Notes under the pieces: model-generated
Database searches by the model: none
Seen by the model: only the letters and a program-made list of their open reading frames with translations
Told to the model about the DNA's origin: nothing
Part shown: piece after piece, positions 19,794 to 27,466 of the stretch
How the letters are laid out: every line of letters begins with the position of its first letter
Position numbering within the stretch: the stretch's first letter is position 1
Assembly (NCBI GenBank): GCA_964634005.1
Contig: CAZWKQ010000001.1
Coordinates: 310,001-374,000 of the forward strand
Direction of reading: 5' to 3'
DNA length: 64,000 nucleotides
DNA from: CAZWKQ01 sp964634005
Lineage (GTDB): Bacteria; Bacteroidota; Bacteroidia; Bacteroidales; JACABE01
Position numbers and translations under genes: made by a program

Positions 19794-19957
19794 TTAATGG
19801 CAGGTCTTCTGACTTACTCACTTTAAAACTGCCTTCCCATTCATCAATTCGGAACAGTGGCGAAGATTGTTCTAAAGTATTTTAAGAGCTTACAGCAGCG
19901 GGAACTGTACGGGATTCACACCCGTTTCCCTTTTAATCACTACTTTGGAACCATTAA
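19794..19957 (-). ncRNA. Cobalamin (B12) riboswitch aptamer
   Basis: Read on the minus strand the region contains the conserved cobalamin-aptamer core: GGGAAACGGGTGTGAATCCC, then CCCGCTGCTGTAAGC, and near the 3' end AAGTCAGAAGACCTGCC. The closing P1 helix is visible as TTAATGG (19951-19957) pairing with CCATTAA (19794-19800). It precedes a four-gene operon of two T9SS surface proteins and two TonB receptors, so B12 binding should lower their expression. A promoter -7 box lies immediately upstream at 19963-19970. Together with flanks it accounts for most of the 483-base gene-free stretch 19661-20143; the remaining part (19971-20143) is AT-rich with nothing recognisable. Confidence 0.96.
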
Positions 19958-19962
19958 CGAGG

Positions 19963-19970
19963 CAAAAATA
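19963..19970 (-). promoter_or_regulatory. -7 box of the B12 operon promoter
   Basis: TATTTTTG on the minus strand fits TAnnTTTG. The transcription start would fall about 5-7 bases downstream, almost exactly at the 5' strand of riboswitch helix P1. This explains the lack of any extra leader before the aptamer. Confidence 0.6.
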
Positions 19971-20143
19971 ATTCAATTAAATTAATTGAAAAAATTAATT
20001 GATTAATTTATACTTATTTTATTTATTCATAAAAAGCACTGATTATAATATCTTTATATCGATGCTTAATTTTTTTCTAATATTAAAAAAATCAAATTCA
20101 ATAAAACTTGAAATGGAAATCAATAAAATAAAAAACTTAAAAT

Positions 20144-21160
20144 CTAATCGAAATAATCAAATATATTTCCGATTTCAACATCGTTTTCTTCAGAAGTTTT
20201 TATAACATCTTCATTTATCGGATAAATTATAATATCTGCCTTTTTATTATTCAACTGTTTAGCAATTTTTTTATAATCATCAAAATCGGGCTTTTCAGTT
20301 TTCAATATATCATTCTTCTCCAATTTAACACCCGACAACACTGTTTTAATCAATACTTTATAATAAGCAGGTTGAATTCTTTCATAAGTATTTTTATCGC
20401 TTAAGCTGTTTTCGTAAATATTCTTTATAGAGCAATAAAATTTATTATTTCGATAAACTAAAACTCTTGGTTGAACAATAAGCATAGCACTTATCGGCTT
20501 ATCAATTTTATTCACTAATGATATATGTGGTTCAACAGTATTCCAGTCGAACAATGAATTAATAGTATTGTAATCGCTGATATTACCGGTATTGCCGAAA
20601 TCGATAATAATATGATCGGCAGCTTTTATGACACTTTTATCTAATAGCTTAAGATTTGATATTTTCACTATCAAACTTATTATTTTATCATTGAAAAAAT
20701 CGTTTTTATTCAAATAACTAATCAGCGACAAAAATTTTTTTTGATTGCCTATATTATCGGTAAAATCATATAATACAGCTATTTCAATAATTTCATTGAG
20801 TTTATTTTGAGTAGTTATTGATAATAGATTATTACATATAGTATTAGAAATTTGTTCAATTTCAAGTTCTGAAGCCCTGAGTAAAGATTTTTCGGTAATT
20901 TCAACCACAGGAACAACTCTGTATTGACGTGTAGGTTTTTCAGAATAAATAACTTTGGATTTAACAGTTATTTCGTTTTTATCAGTTTTGTCGATGCAAA
21001 AAAAATTGATATAAACTTTATCAACATAGTTGCTTTTTATAAATTGCATTTCATTTTCGCTTAAAGTAAAAGGATTTTTATTGACTAAAATTCCCTTTTC
21101 GTTTTTATTAGTGCAACTTATAATAAATAATAAAAAAAAACAGATCAATAAATTACGCAT
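20144..21160 (-). CDS. Uncharacterised lipoprotein, possibly DUF3142-like
   Basis: Lipoprotein of 338 residues: the signal peptide ends at lipobox IISC (Cys16), followed by TNKNEKG. I do not recognise the family with certainty. The run VDKVYINFFCID, then RVVPVVEITEKSLL, IEIAVLYDFTDNIGNQKKF and ADHIIIDFGNTGN reads like strands and helices of a TIM-barrel and faintly resembles DUF3142 proteins. The C-terminus is acidic (DVEIGNIFDYFD). It starts 45 bases after the aldehyde ferredoxin oxidoreductase gene with no promoter seen between, so it probably shares that operon. A role with the oxidoreductase cannot be inferred from sequence alone. Confidence 0.65.
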   Translation of the reverse strand: MRNLLICFFLLFIISCTNKNEKGILVNKNPFTLSENEMQFIKSNYVDKVYINFFCIDKTDKNEITVKSKVIYSEKPTRQYRVVPVVEITEKSLLRASELEIEQISNTICNNLLSITTQNKLNEIIEIAVLYDFTDNIGNQKKFLSLISYLNKNDFFNDKIISLIVKISNLKLLDKSVIKAADHIIIDFGNTGNISDYNTINSLFDWNTVEPHISLVNKIDKPISAMLIVQPRVLVYRNNKFYCSIKNIYENSLSDKNTYERIQPAYYKVLIKTVLSGVKLEKNDILKTEKPDFDDYKKIAKQLNNKKADIIIYPINEDVIKTSEENDVEIGNIFDYFD

Positions 21161-21205
21161 AATAAAATCTTAACTTTTACATAAAAAATTCCAAATTAAG
21201 ACTTT

Positions 21206-22969
21206 CTAAACAGTATCAATCAGCACTTTCCTTGCATATTCAATAGCCTTTTTATAGAAATCTTCGTTAATAAAACCTGCAGGTGCTTTAGTTTCGAATA
21301 TTCTTTTCGGAATGTTCAATTTATTGAAGTCGAAACCTTCTCTGATTTTAAAACGATATTTATCTTGGAGTATTTGTCGGCCAGTTTTAATAAGTTGTTC
21401 GGGAGACAAATCAATATTAAGAGTCGACAATGCTTTTGAAACCATTTCGGGAGTATATATACCTCGAGCAAAAAAGCAAATTGCAATAGAGGAAAGTACT
21501 TGTCGAAGGCTTTCTTCATTAATAAGTTTATCTACAACTTGTTCGGGAGTAAGCGTTTGATTTATAAGTTCATTTTGGTCGAGCGAGTAACCTGCGTTAT
21601 CTAAATGGCTATGTCTGGCTCCTATTGTAAATCCGATATAAGCCCCAACTCCTGTATGATATCCTGCCATTTCGTTCTTGCCGAAAGATAAAGCAAATTC
21701 TTTTCCTCCGTAAATTTCGGAAGCATAAGCAACTCCTTTCCCCAATTCTGTGTAAAAATTGTTTGATTGAGCTACTATTTTGTCAACAGCATCCATGTAA
21801 CACTTTAAGTTTCCAAACTCAAATTTAATTCCTTCAGTTTCATTATCACTGATTAATTTTTTTTCGTATGCTTCGGTTGCCCATGAAAGAACCACTCCCG
21901 TAGTTATAGCATCAAGGCAATATTTCTCGACCAAATCGATAAGTTTGAGCATATCTTCGGGATTACTTATGCCGAGCATACTTCCAAGCGAGTAAACAAG
22001 TTCATAATCGTAACCAACCATAGTGGTTTTATAGAAATAGGGCTCATCTTCGTATGGTTCGCGCAAAACGGCAAGATGAATACATCCGGTAGGACAATGC
22101 GAGCAAGCTACACGTCGTCCTAAGTAATTTTCGGCAATACTTTCACCCGAAATTGTTTCGGCTTCGTCGAATGTAGCTGTTTTAAGATTTTTTGTGGGCA
22201 AAGCTCCCATAAGGTTCAAAGGTTTTATATTGCCGGCAGTACCTAAATCGTGATACTTTTTCATAACAGGAGAATCTACTGCTTTATCATAGATTTCCTT
22301 GTAAAGGTTAATAAAATCTTTCCTTTGGGGAACTTCAATATTCTTTTTCCCGGCAATCATCAGCCCTTTTAACATTTTACTGCCAAATACAGCACCTAAT
22401 CCTAGTCTTCCGAAATGTCTGTATGTTTCGGTAACTACCGAAGCATAAGAAATCATTTTTTCGCCTGCTTGCCCTATTCGCATAATAGTACGCATTCCCG
22501 GTTGATCTTCATTTGCTCTTATAACATCACCGACAGTAAATGCACTTTTCATCCCCCACAAAGTGTTGGCATTTTTAAATTCAACTTTTCGGTTTTTAAT
22601 GACCAAATATATTGGCATATCGCTTTTCCCTTTTATGACAATAGCACCATAACCGGCCATTTTCATTGCTATTGCACTTCTTCCTCCTGCGTGGCTTTCG
22701 CCCAAGTCGCCGGTTAATGGCGATTTAAACATAGCAATAGTCTTAGACGCAAAAGGGTAAACCCCAGTAAAAGGTCCTACCGCAAATATTACAGGATTAG
22801 ATTCAGAAAAAGGGTCTGTATCCTCGGGGCATTCCTCAAAAAGTAATTGAGTAGCCACACCCGTTCCGCCTATATATTTCGAAAACAAATCCTGACGATT
22901 CTTTATCCAAAACTTCTTTTGAGTAAGATCTATATATAAAACTTCGCTGTAATTCTGATTGGTTACCAT
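21206..22969 (-). CDS. aor: Aldehyde ferredoxin oxidoreductase (tungsten-type)
   Basis: Tungsto/molybdo-bispterin enzyme of 587 residues that oxidises aldehydes to acids, or reduces acids to aldehydes, with ferredoxin. Motifs: the N-terminal pterin domain with IGGTGVATQLLFEECP and GDLGESHAGGRSAIAMKMAG; cluster ligands Cys289, Cys292 and Cys296 in CSHCPTGC, and a fourth Cys498 in AICFFARG, which match the known Cx2Cx3C...C pattern. The length is typical. It starts at an ATG 5 bases after a four-cluster ferredoxin gene, its probable electron partner. The substrate is not evident; in fermenters such enzymes handle amino-acid-derived aldehydes. Confidence 0.93.
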   Translation of the reverse strand: MVTNQNYSEVLYIDLTQKKFWIKNRQDLFSKYIGGTGVATQLLFEECPEDTDPFSESNPVIFAVGPFTGVYPFASKTIAMFKSPLTGDLGESHAGGRSAIAMKMAGYGAIVIKGKSDMPIYLVIKNRKVEFKNANTLWGMKSAFTVGDVIRANEDQPGMRTIMRIGQAGEKMISYASVVTETYRHFGRLGLGAVFGSKMLKGLMIAGKKNIEVPQRKDFINLYKEIYDKAVDSPVMKKYHDLGTAGNIKPLNLMGALPTKNLKTATFDEAETISGESIAENYLGRRVACSHCPTGCIHLAVLREPYEDEPYFYKTTMVGYDYELVYSLGSMLGISNPEDMLKLIDLVEKYCLDAITTGVVLSWATEAYEKKLISDNETEGIKFEFGNLKCYMDAVDKIVAQSNNFYTELGKGVAYASEIYGGKEFALSFGKNEMAGYHTGVGAYIGFTIGARHSHLDNAGYSLDQNELINQTLTPEQVVDKLINEESLRQVLSSIAICFFARGIYTPEMVSKALSTLNIDLSPEQLIKTGRQILQDKYRFKIREGFDFNKLNIPKRIFETKAPAGFINEDFYKKAIEYARKVLIDTV

Positions 22970-22974
22970 AAATA

Positions 22975-23370
22975 TTAGTCTTTAATCATTTCTAAAACAT
23001 TGTGAGGACAAAATTTAACACAATTGCCACAGTGTACGCAAATTGCAGGTTTATTTTCCGTTTCATTCCAAAAAACAGCCTTTACAATACATGCTCTTTG
23101 ACAATTTCCACAACCTATACATTTTGAGGAGGTAAATTTTACTCCACGTCCTTCTTTTGCTTTTAAGGCTCCGGAAGGACAAACGGCAGCACAAGGAGGA
23201 TTGAAACACGAACGACATATTATAACCGAAAATCCATTCGACATCCCACCCTGAGATTTTACTCCTATACAACTGTTTGATAATCCTGCATATCCTGTGC
23301 GTCTTGTGCATGCAAACATACAACTCTGACATCCTACACACCTTTTTGAATCTTTTATTGAGAGTCTCAT
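22975..23370 (-). CDS. 4Fe-4S ferredoxin-type electron-transfer subunit for AOR
   Basis: Protein of 131 residues with sixteen cysteines in four cluster motifs: CVGCQSCMFACTR, CRSCFNPPCAAVCPSG, CIGCGNCQRACIVK and CVHCGNCVKFCPHN. This resembles the HycB/DmsB-type polyferredoxins often encoded next to aldehyde ferredoxin oxidoreductases. It should shuttle electrons between the oxidoreductase and cellular ferredoxin or a hydrogenase. It is the first gene of the operon, starts at an ATG and has a good Bacteroidetes promoter 24 bases upstream. Gap to aor: 5 bases. Confidence 0.92.
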   Translation of the reverse strand: MRLSIKDSKRCVGCQSCMFACTRRTGYAGLSNSCIGVKSQGGMSNGFSVIICRSCFNPPCAAVCPSGALKAKEGRGVKFTSSKCIGCGNCQRACIVKAVFWNETENKPAICVHCGNCVKFCPHNVLEMIKD

Positions 23371-23393
23371 ACCTTAATAGTATTTTTTCATTG

Positions 23394-23426
23394 CAAAAGT
23401 AATTCTTTTAACGAATTAAAAACAAA
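23394..23426 (-). promoter_or_regulatory. Promoter of ferredoxin-aor operon
   Basis: On the minus strand a -33 TTTG (23423-23426) is followed after 21 bases by the -7 box TACTTTTG (23394-23401). This is close to the Bacteroidetes consensus and lies 24 bases upstream of the ferredoxin ATG. Confidence 0.65.
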
Positions 23427-23490
23427 GTCTTTTGTTATAATGAATTTAAAAAAATGATAAATCTATCGCCAAAAATATTATTTATCTTGG

Positions 23491-24564
23491 TTATCTTGTA
23501 AAACAAAAATAACCGGGTATAATTCCCGTCCTAACAGAGTCAATAACATCACCTTCTGTAGAATACCAATAAACAAAGCCGTTTTGAGTATAATCTATCG
23601 CATCTGAAACCCATAAATTATTTTTATCGGGCGAAAAAGCAATTGAATAAAATAAGCGTTGTTTTCTCAAAATGAATGGATTAGCCGGCAGAGTATTATC
23701 ATCTACTGACATACAATAAATATGCTGATTGATATAATAAAGAGTATCGCCCGTTTTGTTAATACATAAAGACGAAGGACTTTGAATTTTGCTCGGAAAA
23801 GTTAATTTCTTTTCAATTTGTAATGTATTTGGGTTTAAACAATTCAATTCTGGATACTCTTCGTTATTATAACCGCCGCTACTCAATACCCATAAACGAT
23901 TATATTTATCAAATACCATACTATTCGGCTCTTTTCCGACTTTTACCGAATCAATTAGCCTATCGGTAACAGCATCGATAACTTGTATTGTATTGTTTGG
24001 TGCTTTTATAAAATATTCCGACCAATTGCAAACAAATACTTTATTCTGATATAACAGCATTTTATCGGTAGATTTTCCGCAGTAGATCGTATTTTCAACT
24101 GTTTGATTTTCTGCATTTAAAACATACAAATAATTGCTTCTTAAGTCAGAAATATAAATTTTATGATTGTTTACCGGTAACAAATAACGTGGAGAATTAA
24201 GGCCTGAAATGGTTTTCAATGATTTAAAGTCTTGCAGATTTACAATTTCAATTTTTCCCGAGTTATTAACGACAATATAAAGCAGGTCATTGACGATTTC
24301 TGCCGAAACAGGAACATCTCCGAGCGGACGTTTATTTTTGGTTTCAAAAATACTATTATAAACTTTGTTTGTATAAAAATTGTAAAACGAAACACTGCCA
24401 TTTCCTTGCCCGAAATTACCTTCATTAATTATAAATACACCCTTGCCATAATTATAATCAGTCTTTTCTGTATTTACCTCTCCAAAATCGGTATCTTTTG
24501 AACAAGAAAATAGTGTAAAAATTATAATTAGTAAAAAAGATAGAATTTTAAATTCTCTTATCAT
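23491..24564 (-). CDS. YncE/BtuG-like beta-propeller lipoprotein
   Basis: Lipoprotein of 357 residues with lipobox TLFSC then SKDTDFG. The body is a seven-bladed YncE-type propeller of the DUF5074 kind: GVFIINEGNFGQGNGSVSFY, then repeating units such as SPRYLLPVNNHKIYISDLRS and PNSMVFDKYNRLWVLSSGG. This is the architecture of BtuG, the very tight surface B12 binder of gut Bacteroides. The ATG at 24564 is chosen over a GTG at 24570 because it starts the signal peptide directly. It is not in the riboswitch operon but lies 3.5 kb away with its own promoter, so a B12 role is likely but unproven; other YncE-like functions remain possible. Confidence 0.7.
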   Translation of the reverse strand: MIREFKILSFLLIIIFTLFSCSKDTDFGEVNTEKTDYNYGKGVFIINEGNFGQGNGSVSFYNFYTNKVYNSIFETKNKRPLGDVPVSAEIVNDLLYIVVNNSGKIEIVNLQDFKSLKTISGLNSPRYLLPVNNHKIYISDLRSNYLYVLNAENQTVENTIYCGKSTDKMLLYQNKVFVCNWSEYFIKAPNNTIQVIDAVTDRLIDSVKVGKEPNSMVFDKYNRLWVLSSGGYNNEEYPELNCLNPNTLQIEKKLTFPSKIQSPSSLCINKTGDTLYYINQHIYCMSVDDNTLPANPFILRKQRLFYSIAFSPDKNNLWVSDAIDYTQNGFVYWYSTEGDVIDSVRTGIIPGYFCFTR

Positions 24565-24588
24565 CGGCACAATAAAATCAATTTATTG

Positions 24589-24596
24589 CAAAAATA
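24589..24596 (-). promoter_or_regulatory. Candidate -7 box for the BtuG-like gene
   Basis: TATTTTTG on the minus strand, 24 bases upstream of the ATG at 24564. No cobalamin riboswitch is seen in the short leader. No -33 element at proper distance was found. Confidence 0.45.
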
Positions 24597-24602
24597 AGTA
24601 AA

Positions 24603-25694
24603 TTAAGCAAGTTTATATATTTTACCCGGCAAACTTTTAATTATCCCTTCAAGTTCAAGATTTAATAAAGCTTCTGCGATTTTTGGAACGCTAAATTTTG
24701 ATTGGCTGCAAATTTCATCTATAGAGCAAGTTGCATTTTTGGAAAGTAATTCATAAAGGTTTTTTTCAACTTCCGTTAATTCGATAAATAATTGTTTTTG
24801 AGCAGGTTTTTGTTTTATTTTTTTTAGATCCCAGCCCATAATATACATAATGTCGTCAGCCGACTGAATCAGAGCAGCTTTATTAGTTTTTATAAGATTA
24901 TTACAACCTTCCGAATATGTATCTCCGATTTTGCCGGGAACTGCAAAAACATCTCTATTGTAGGAGTTGGCAATTTCGGCAGTTATCAAAGCTCCGCCTC
25001 GCTTTGCAGCTTCAATAACAACAACAGCATCAGAAATACCGGCAATAATACGGTTTCTTTTAGGAAAATTTTCTCTGTCAGGATTTGTTTCACTCATAAA
25101 ATCAGTTAGTAAGCCTCCTTTTTGAGTCATTTTTTCAGCTAATGATTTATTTAAAGGAGGATAAACTCTGTCGAGACCATGGGCAAGCACACCAACAGTG
25201 AAAAGATTGTTTTCAAGAGCGGCTTTATGGGCGCAACTATCCACACCATAAGCCAATCCGCTCACTATCAATATATCATGCTCCGAAAGGTCTTTTACAA
25301 TCTTTTTACAAATATCCTTGCCGTATTCGGTAATATTTCTTGTTCCAACAATCGAAATAACTTTATCGGCATTAAGATTAGCATTACCGATATAATAGAG
25401 CATAAGCGGGCCATCAATACATTGTTTTAACCTGAAAGGATAATTGTCGTCTAAATAAAAAAGTGTTTTTATGTTATACTTTTCAATGAATTCCAACTCT
25501 TTATCAACCCTATCGAATACATCTTGATTTATAATAGACTTGACAAGAGTTTCGCCAATGCTTGGAATTTTGAGTAAATTTTGCTTTTTCTCTTTAAAAA
25601 CTCCTTCTGCGCTTCCACAATATGAAATAAGTTTTTTAGCAATAATGTCGCCTACTCCGGGTATAAGTGTTATTGCAATTTGATATCTTAACAA
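24603..25694 (-). CDS. dprA: DNA processing protein DprA
   Basis: Cytoplasmic protein of 363 residues that loads RecA on incoming single-stranded DNA during natural transformation. The N-terminal helix-hairpin-helix/SAM-like part (IPGVGDIIAKKLISYCGS, then IPSIGETLVKSI) is followed by the Rossmann-like DNA-binding core with ISIVGTRNITEYG, IVSGLAYGVDSCAHKAAL and FPKRNRIIAGISDAVVVIEA, and a C-terminal winged helix (about 300-363). The start is a TTG at 25694; no nearby ATG fits. It is transcribed convergently to nothing and lies just upstream of the BtuG-like gene (33 bases plus leader), with an independent promoter between. Confidence 0.93.
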   Translation of the reverse strand: MLRYQIAITLIPGVGDIIAKKLISYCGSAEGVFKEKKQNLLKIPSIGETLVKSIINQDVFDRVDKELEFIEKYNIKTLFYLDDNYPFRLKQCIDGPLMLYYIGNANLNADKVISIVGTRNITEYGKDICKKIVKDLSEHDILIVSGLAYGVDSCAHKAALENNLFTVGVLAHGLDRVYPPLNKSLAEKMTQKGGLLTDFMSETNPDRENFPKRNRIIAGISDAVVVIEAAKRGGALITAEIANSYNRDVFAVPGKIGDTYSEGCNNLIKTNKAALIQSADDIMYIMGWDLKKIKQKPAQKQLFIELTEVEKNLYELLSKNATCSIDEICSQSKFSVPKIAEALLNLELEGIIKSLPGKIYKLA

Positions 25695-25734
25695 TTTATT
25701 TATATTTTATTAAACCTGTAGTTTTTTTATTTCA

Positions 25735-25742
25735 TAATTTTG
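25735..25742 (+). promoter_or_regulatory. Candidate -7 box for the glycosyltransferase gene
   Basis: TAATTTTG fits TAnnTTTG and overlaps the possible TTG start at 25740. If used, the transcript would begin near 25749 and translation would have to start at the next in-frame TTG, 25761. Confidence 0.45.
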
Positions 25743-25760
25743 ATACAAAAAAATAAAAAA

Positions 25761-26843
25761 TTGTCCAGAAAAAAAAATGTTTTAATAGCTCCGCTCGACT
25801 GGGGATTAGGACATGCAACAAGATGTGTCCCAATTATTAATGTACTTTTAAAAAAAGATGCAAATGTAATTATAGCAGCCGATGGTCGTCCTTTGGCATT
25901 TCTTAAAAAAGAATTCCCCGATTTACCTGTAATCCTGTTTCCGGGATATGGAATAACTTATCAAAAAAAAGGGAGTTTTGTCCTGAAAATATCTGCAGCT
26001 TTACCTCAGATTTTTCAAGGCATTTATAACGAATATAAAATGTTGGATGAAACCGCAAAAAAGTATTCTATCGATTTGGTTATTTCCGACAATAGATTCG
26101 GGTTATGGAACAAGAATATTCCGAGTATTTTTATTACTCATCAGATAAATATTAAAAGCCCTTTCAAATCAAAATATTTCGACGAAATGCTTTTTAATTT
26201 TAACAAGAGTTTTATTAAAAACTATAAAGAATGCTGGATTCCTGATTTTGAGGGCGAAATCAATTTATCAGGCGACTTATCGCATAAATACAAGCTTCCT
26301 ATTCCTTCATTTTATATTAATCCTTTGTCGAGATTTGTAAAATCGGAATATAAAAACATTAATGAAGATATTGATTTAATGGCTTTAATTTCAGGCCCTG
26401 AACCTCAAAGAAGTATTTTTGAAGACATGATAATCAGCCAATTAAAAGAAATTAACTTAAAAGCTGTAATAGTAAGAGGCACTCCTGAGAAAAAGAAATC
26501 AGTCAGAATGAACGAAAATATTACAATTTTCCCTCATTTGTCGAGTGATTTGCTTCAGGATTATTTAAAACGTTCGAAAATTGTTATTTGTCGTTCGGGC
26601 TATTCAACTATTATGGATCTTGCCGTTATGGGGAAAAAGGCAATACTTGTCCCTACCCCAGGTCAAACCGAGCAAGAGTATCTTGCAGATTATTATTCTG
26701 AAAAGAATTACTTCTATTCATGTGAGCAAAAGAATTTCAAACTTGACGAAGCATTGGAAAAATCAAAATCATTTTCGGGTATTTTATTAGATTGGGATTA
26801 TAAATTACTCGAAGAAAGAATAGATTTTTGGCTCAATCAATAA
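25761..26843 (+). CDS. MurG-like (GT28-type) glycosyltransferase
   Basis: Glycosyltransferase of about 360 residues with two Rossmann-like halves. The N-terminal acceptor half has LIAPLDWGLGHATRCVPI; the C-terminal donor half has VICRSGYSTIMDLAVMGKKA and LVPTPGQTEQEYLA, the nucleotide-sugar site of MurG and related GT-B enzymes. It is not MurG itself, which differs in these motifs and normally sits in a cell-wall cluster. Two TTG starts are possible, 25740 and 25761; the later is preferred because family members begin a few residues before the first motif and a -7 box overlaps the earlier one. A GtrA gene follows after 166 bases. The acceptor is unknown. Confidence 0.8.
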   Translation: MSRKKNVLIAPLDWGLGHATRCVPIINVLLKKDANVIIAADGRPLAFLKKEFPDLPVILFPGYGITYQKKGSFVLKISAALPQIFQGIYNEYKMLDETAKKYSIDLVISDNRFGLWNKNIPSIFITHQINIKSPFKSKYFDEMLFNFNKSFIKNYKECWIPDFEGEINLSGDLSHKYKLPIPSFYINPLSRFVKSEYKNINEDIDLMALISGPEPQRSIFEDMIISQLKEINLKAVIVRGTPEKKKSVRMNENITIFPHLSSDLLQDYLKRSKIVICRSGYSTIMDLAVMGKKAILVPTPGQTEQEYLADYYSEKNYFYSCEQKNFKLDEALEKSKSFSGILLDWDYKLLEERIDFWLNQ

Positions 26844-26872
26844 CAGAGAAAAAAGAAAAGGTTTCAGGTTAG

Positions 26873-26920
26873 CCCAAATTTTTCATTAGAAGTGCAGTGA
26901 ACTAATTAAATTAATTTGGG
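26873..26920. repeat. Dispersed 48-base hairpin element, copy A
   Basis: An inverted repeat with outer stem CCCAAATT (26873-26880) and AATTTGGG (26913-26920) and an inner CATTAG/CTAAT stem. CCAAATTTTTCATTAG and the later GAACTAAT recur at exactly the same spacing (25 bases) at 44156-44188, while the loop differs. It lies between the glycosyltransferase and gtrA genes; a Rho-independent terminator is unlikely because no T-run follows. Confidence 0.55.
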
Positions 26921-26961
26921 ATACACTGAATAAGAAAATCTTCATTGAATAATTTGGGATA
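26913..26961 (+). repeat. Direct repeat AATTTGGGATA
   Basis: AATTTGGGATA occurs at 26913-26923 and again at 26951-26961, 38 bases apart, in the gene-free stretch before gtrA. The first copy is also the right arm of the hairpin element. The function is unknown. Confidence 0.4.
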
Positions 26962-27009
26962 GAATTTTTTTTATTATTATTGCCAAAAAAAATTTAAACG
27001 ATTAAGCTA

Positions 27010-27402
27010 TTGATTGATAAGCCATTTATATTAAAATTTCTGAAATTTGGCATAGTAGGGGCTTCCGGAGTAATTGTCGATTTTGGTTTTACCTATTTAT
27101 GCAAGGAAATAATTAAAATTCCCAAATATATTTCAAATGCAATAGGATTTACCATAGCTGCAAGTTCAAATTATATACTCAACAGAGTTTGGACTTTCAG
27201 AAGTCATAACCCTGAAATAGGAATAGAATACGGCAAATTTATTTTTATATCGTTAATAGGCTTAGGAATAAATACATTGATATTGTGGATACTTGTCAGT
27301 AAATATAAAAGGAATTTCTATATATCGAAATTGTTTGCAATAGCTTGTGTTACAGTTTGGAATTTTTTTGCAAATATGGCTTTTACTTTCAATACAAATT
27401 AA
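27010..27402 (+). CDS. GtrA-family membrane protein
   Basis: Small membrane protein of 130 residues with four predicted transmembrane helices (about 9-29, 36-54, 72-94 and 102-124). The family signature is KFLKFGIVGASGVIVDFGFT, and the positive-inside segment NRVWTFRS is typical. GtrA proteins are thought to flip or help transfer polyprenyl-linked sugars in O-antigen and cell-wall glycosylation. The start is a TTG at 27010; no ATG fits. Its neighbour upstream is a glycosyltransferase, so both may serve surface glycan synthesis; this is inference. Confidence 0.85.
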   Translation: MIDKPFILKFLKFGIVGASGVIVDFGFTYLCKEIIKIPKYISNAIGFTIAASSNYILNRVWTFRSHNPEIGIEYGKFIFISLIGLGINTLILWILVSKYKRNFYISKLFAIACVTVWNFFANMAFTFNTN

Positions 27403-27466
27403 TTGATTTAAATTTGAATTATTAGTTATTTAATTCGTAAAAACCAGGGTATAATCGACAATAAAT

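Noticed and set aside
20144..24564. Ferredoxin, oxidoreductase and BtuG-like gene as part of the B12 operon
   Set aside because: They lie upstream of the riboswitch on the same strand but have their own promoters, and the riboswitch controls only transcripts starting at about 19957.
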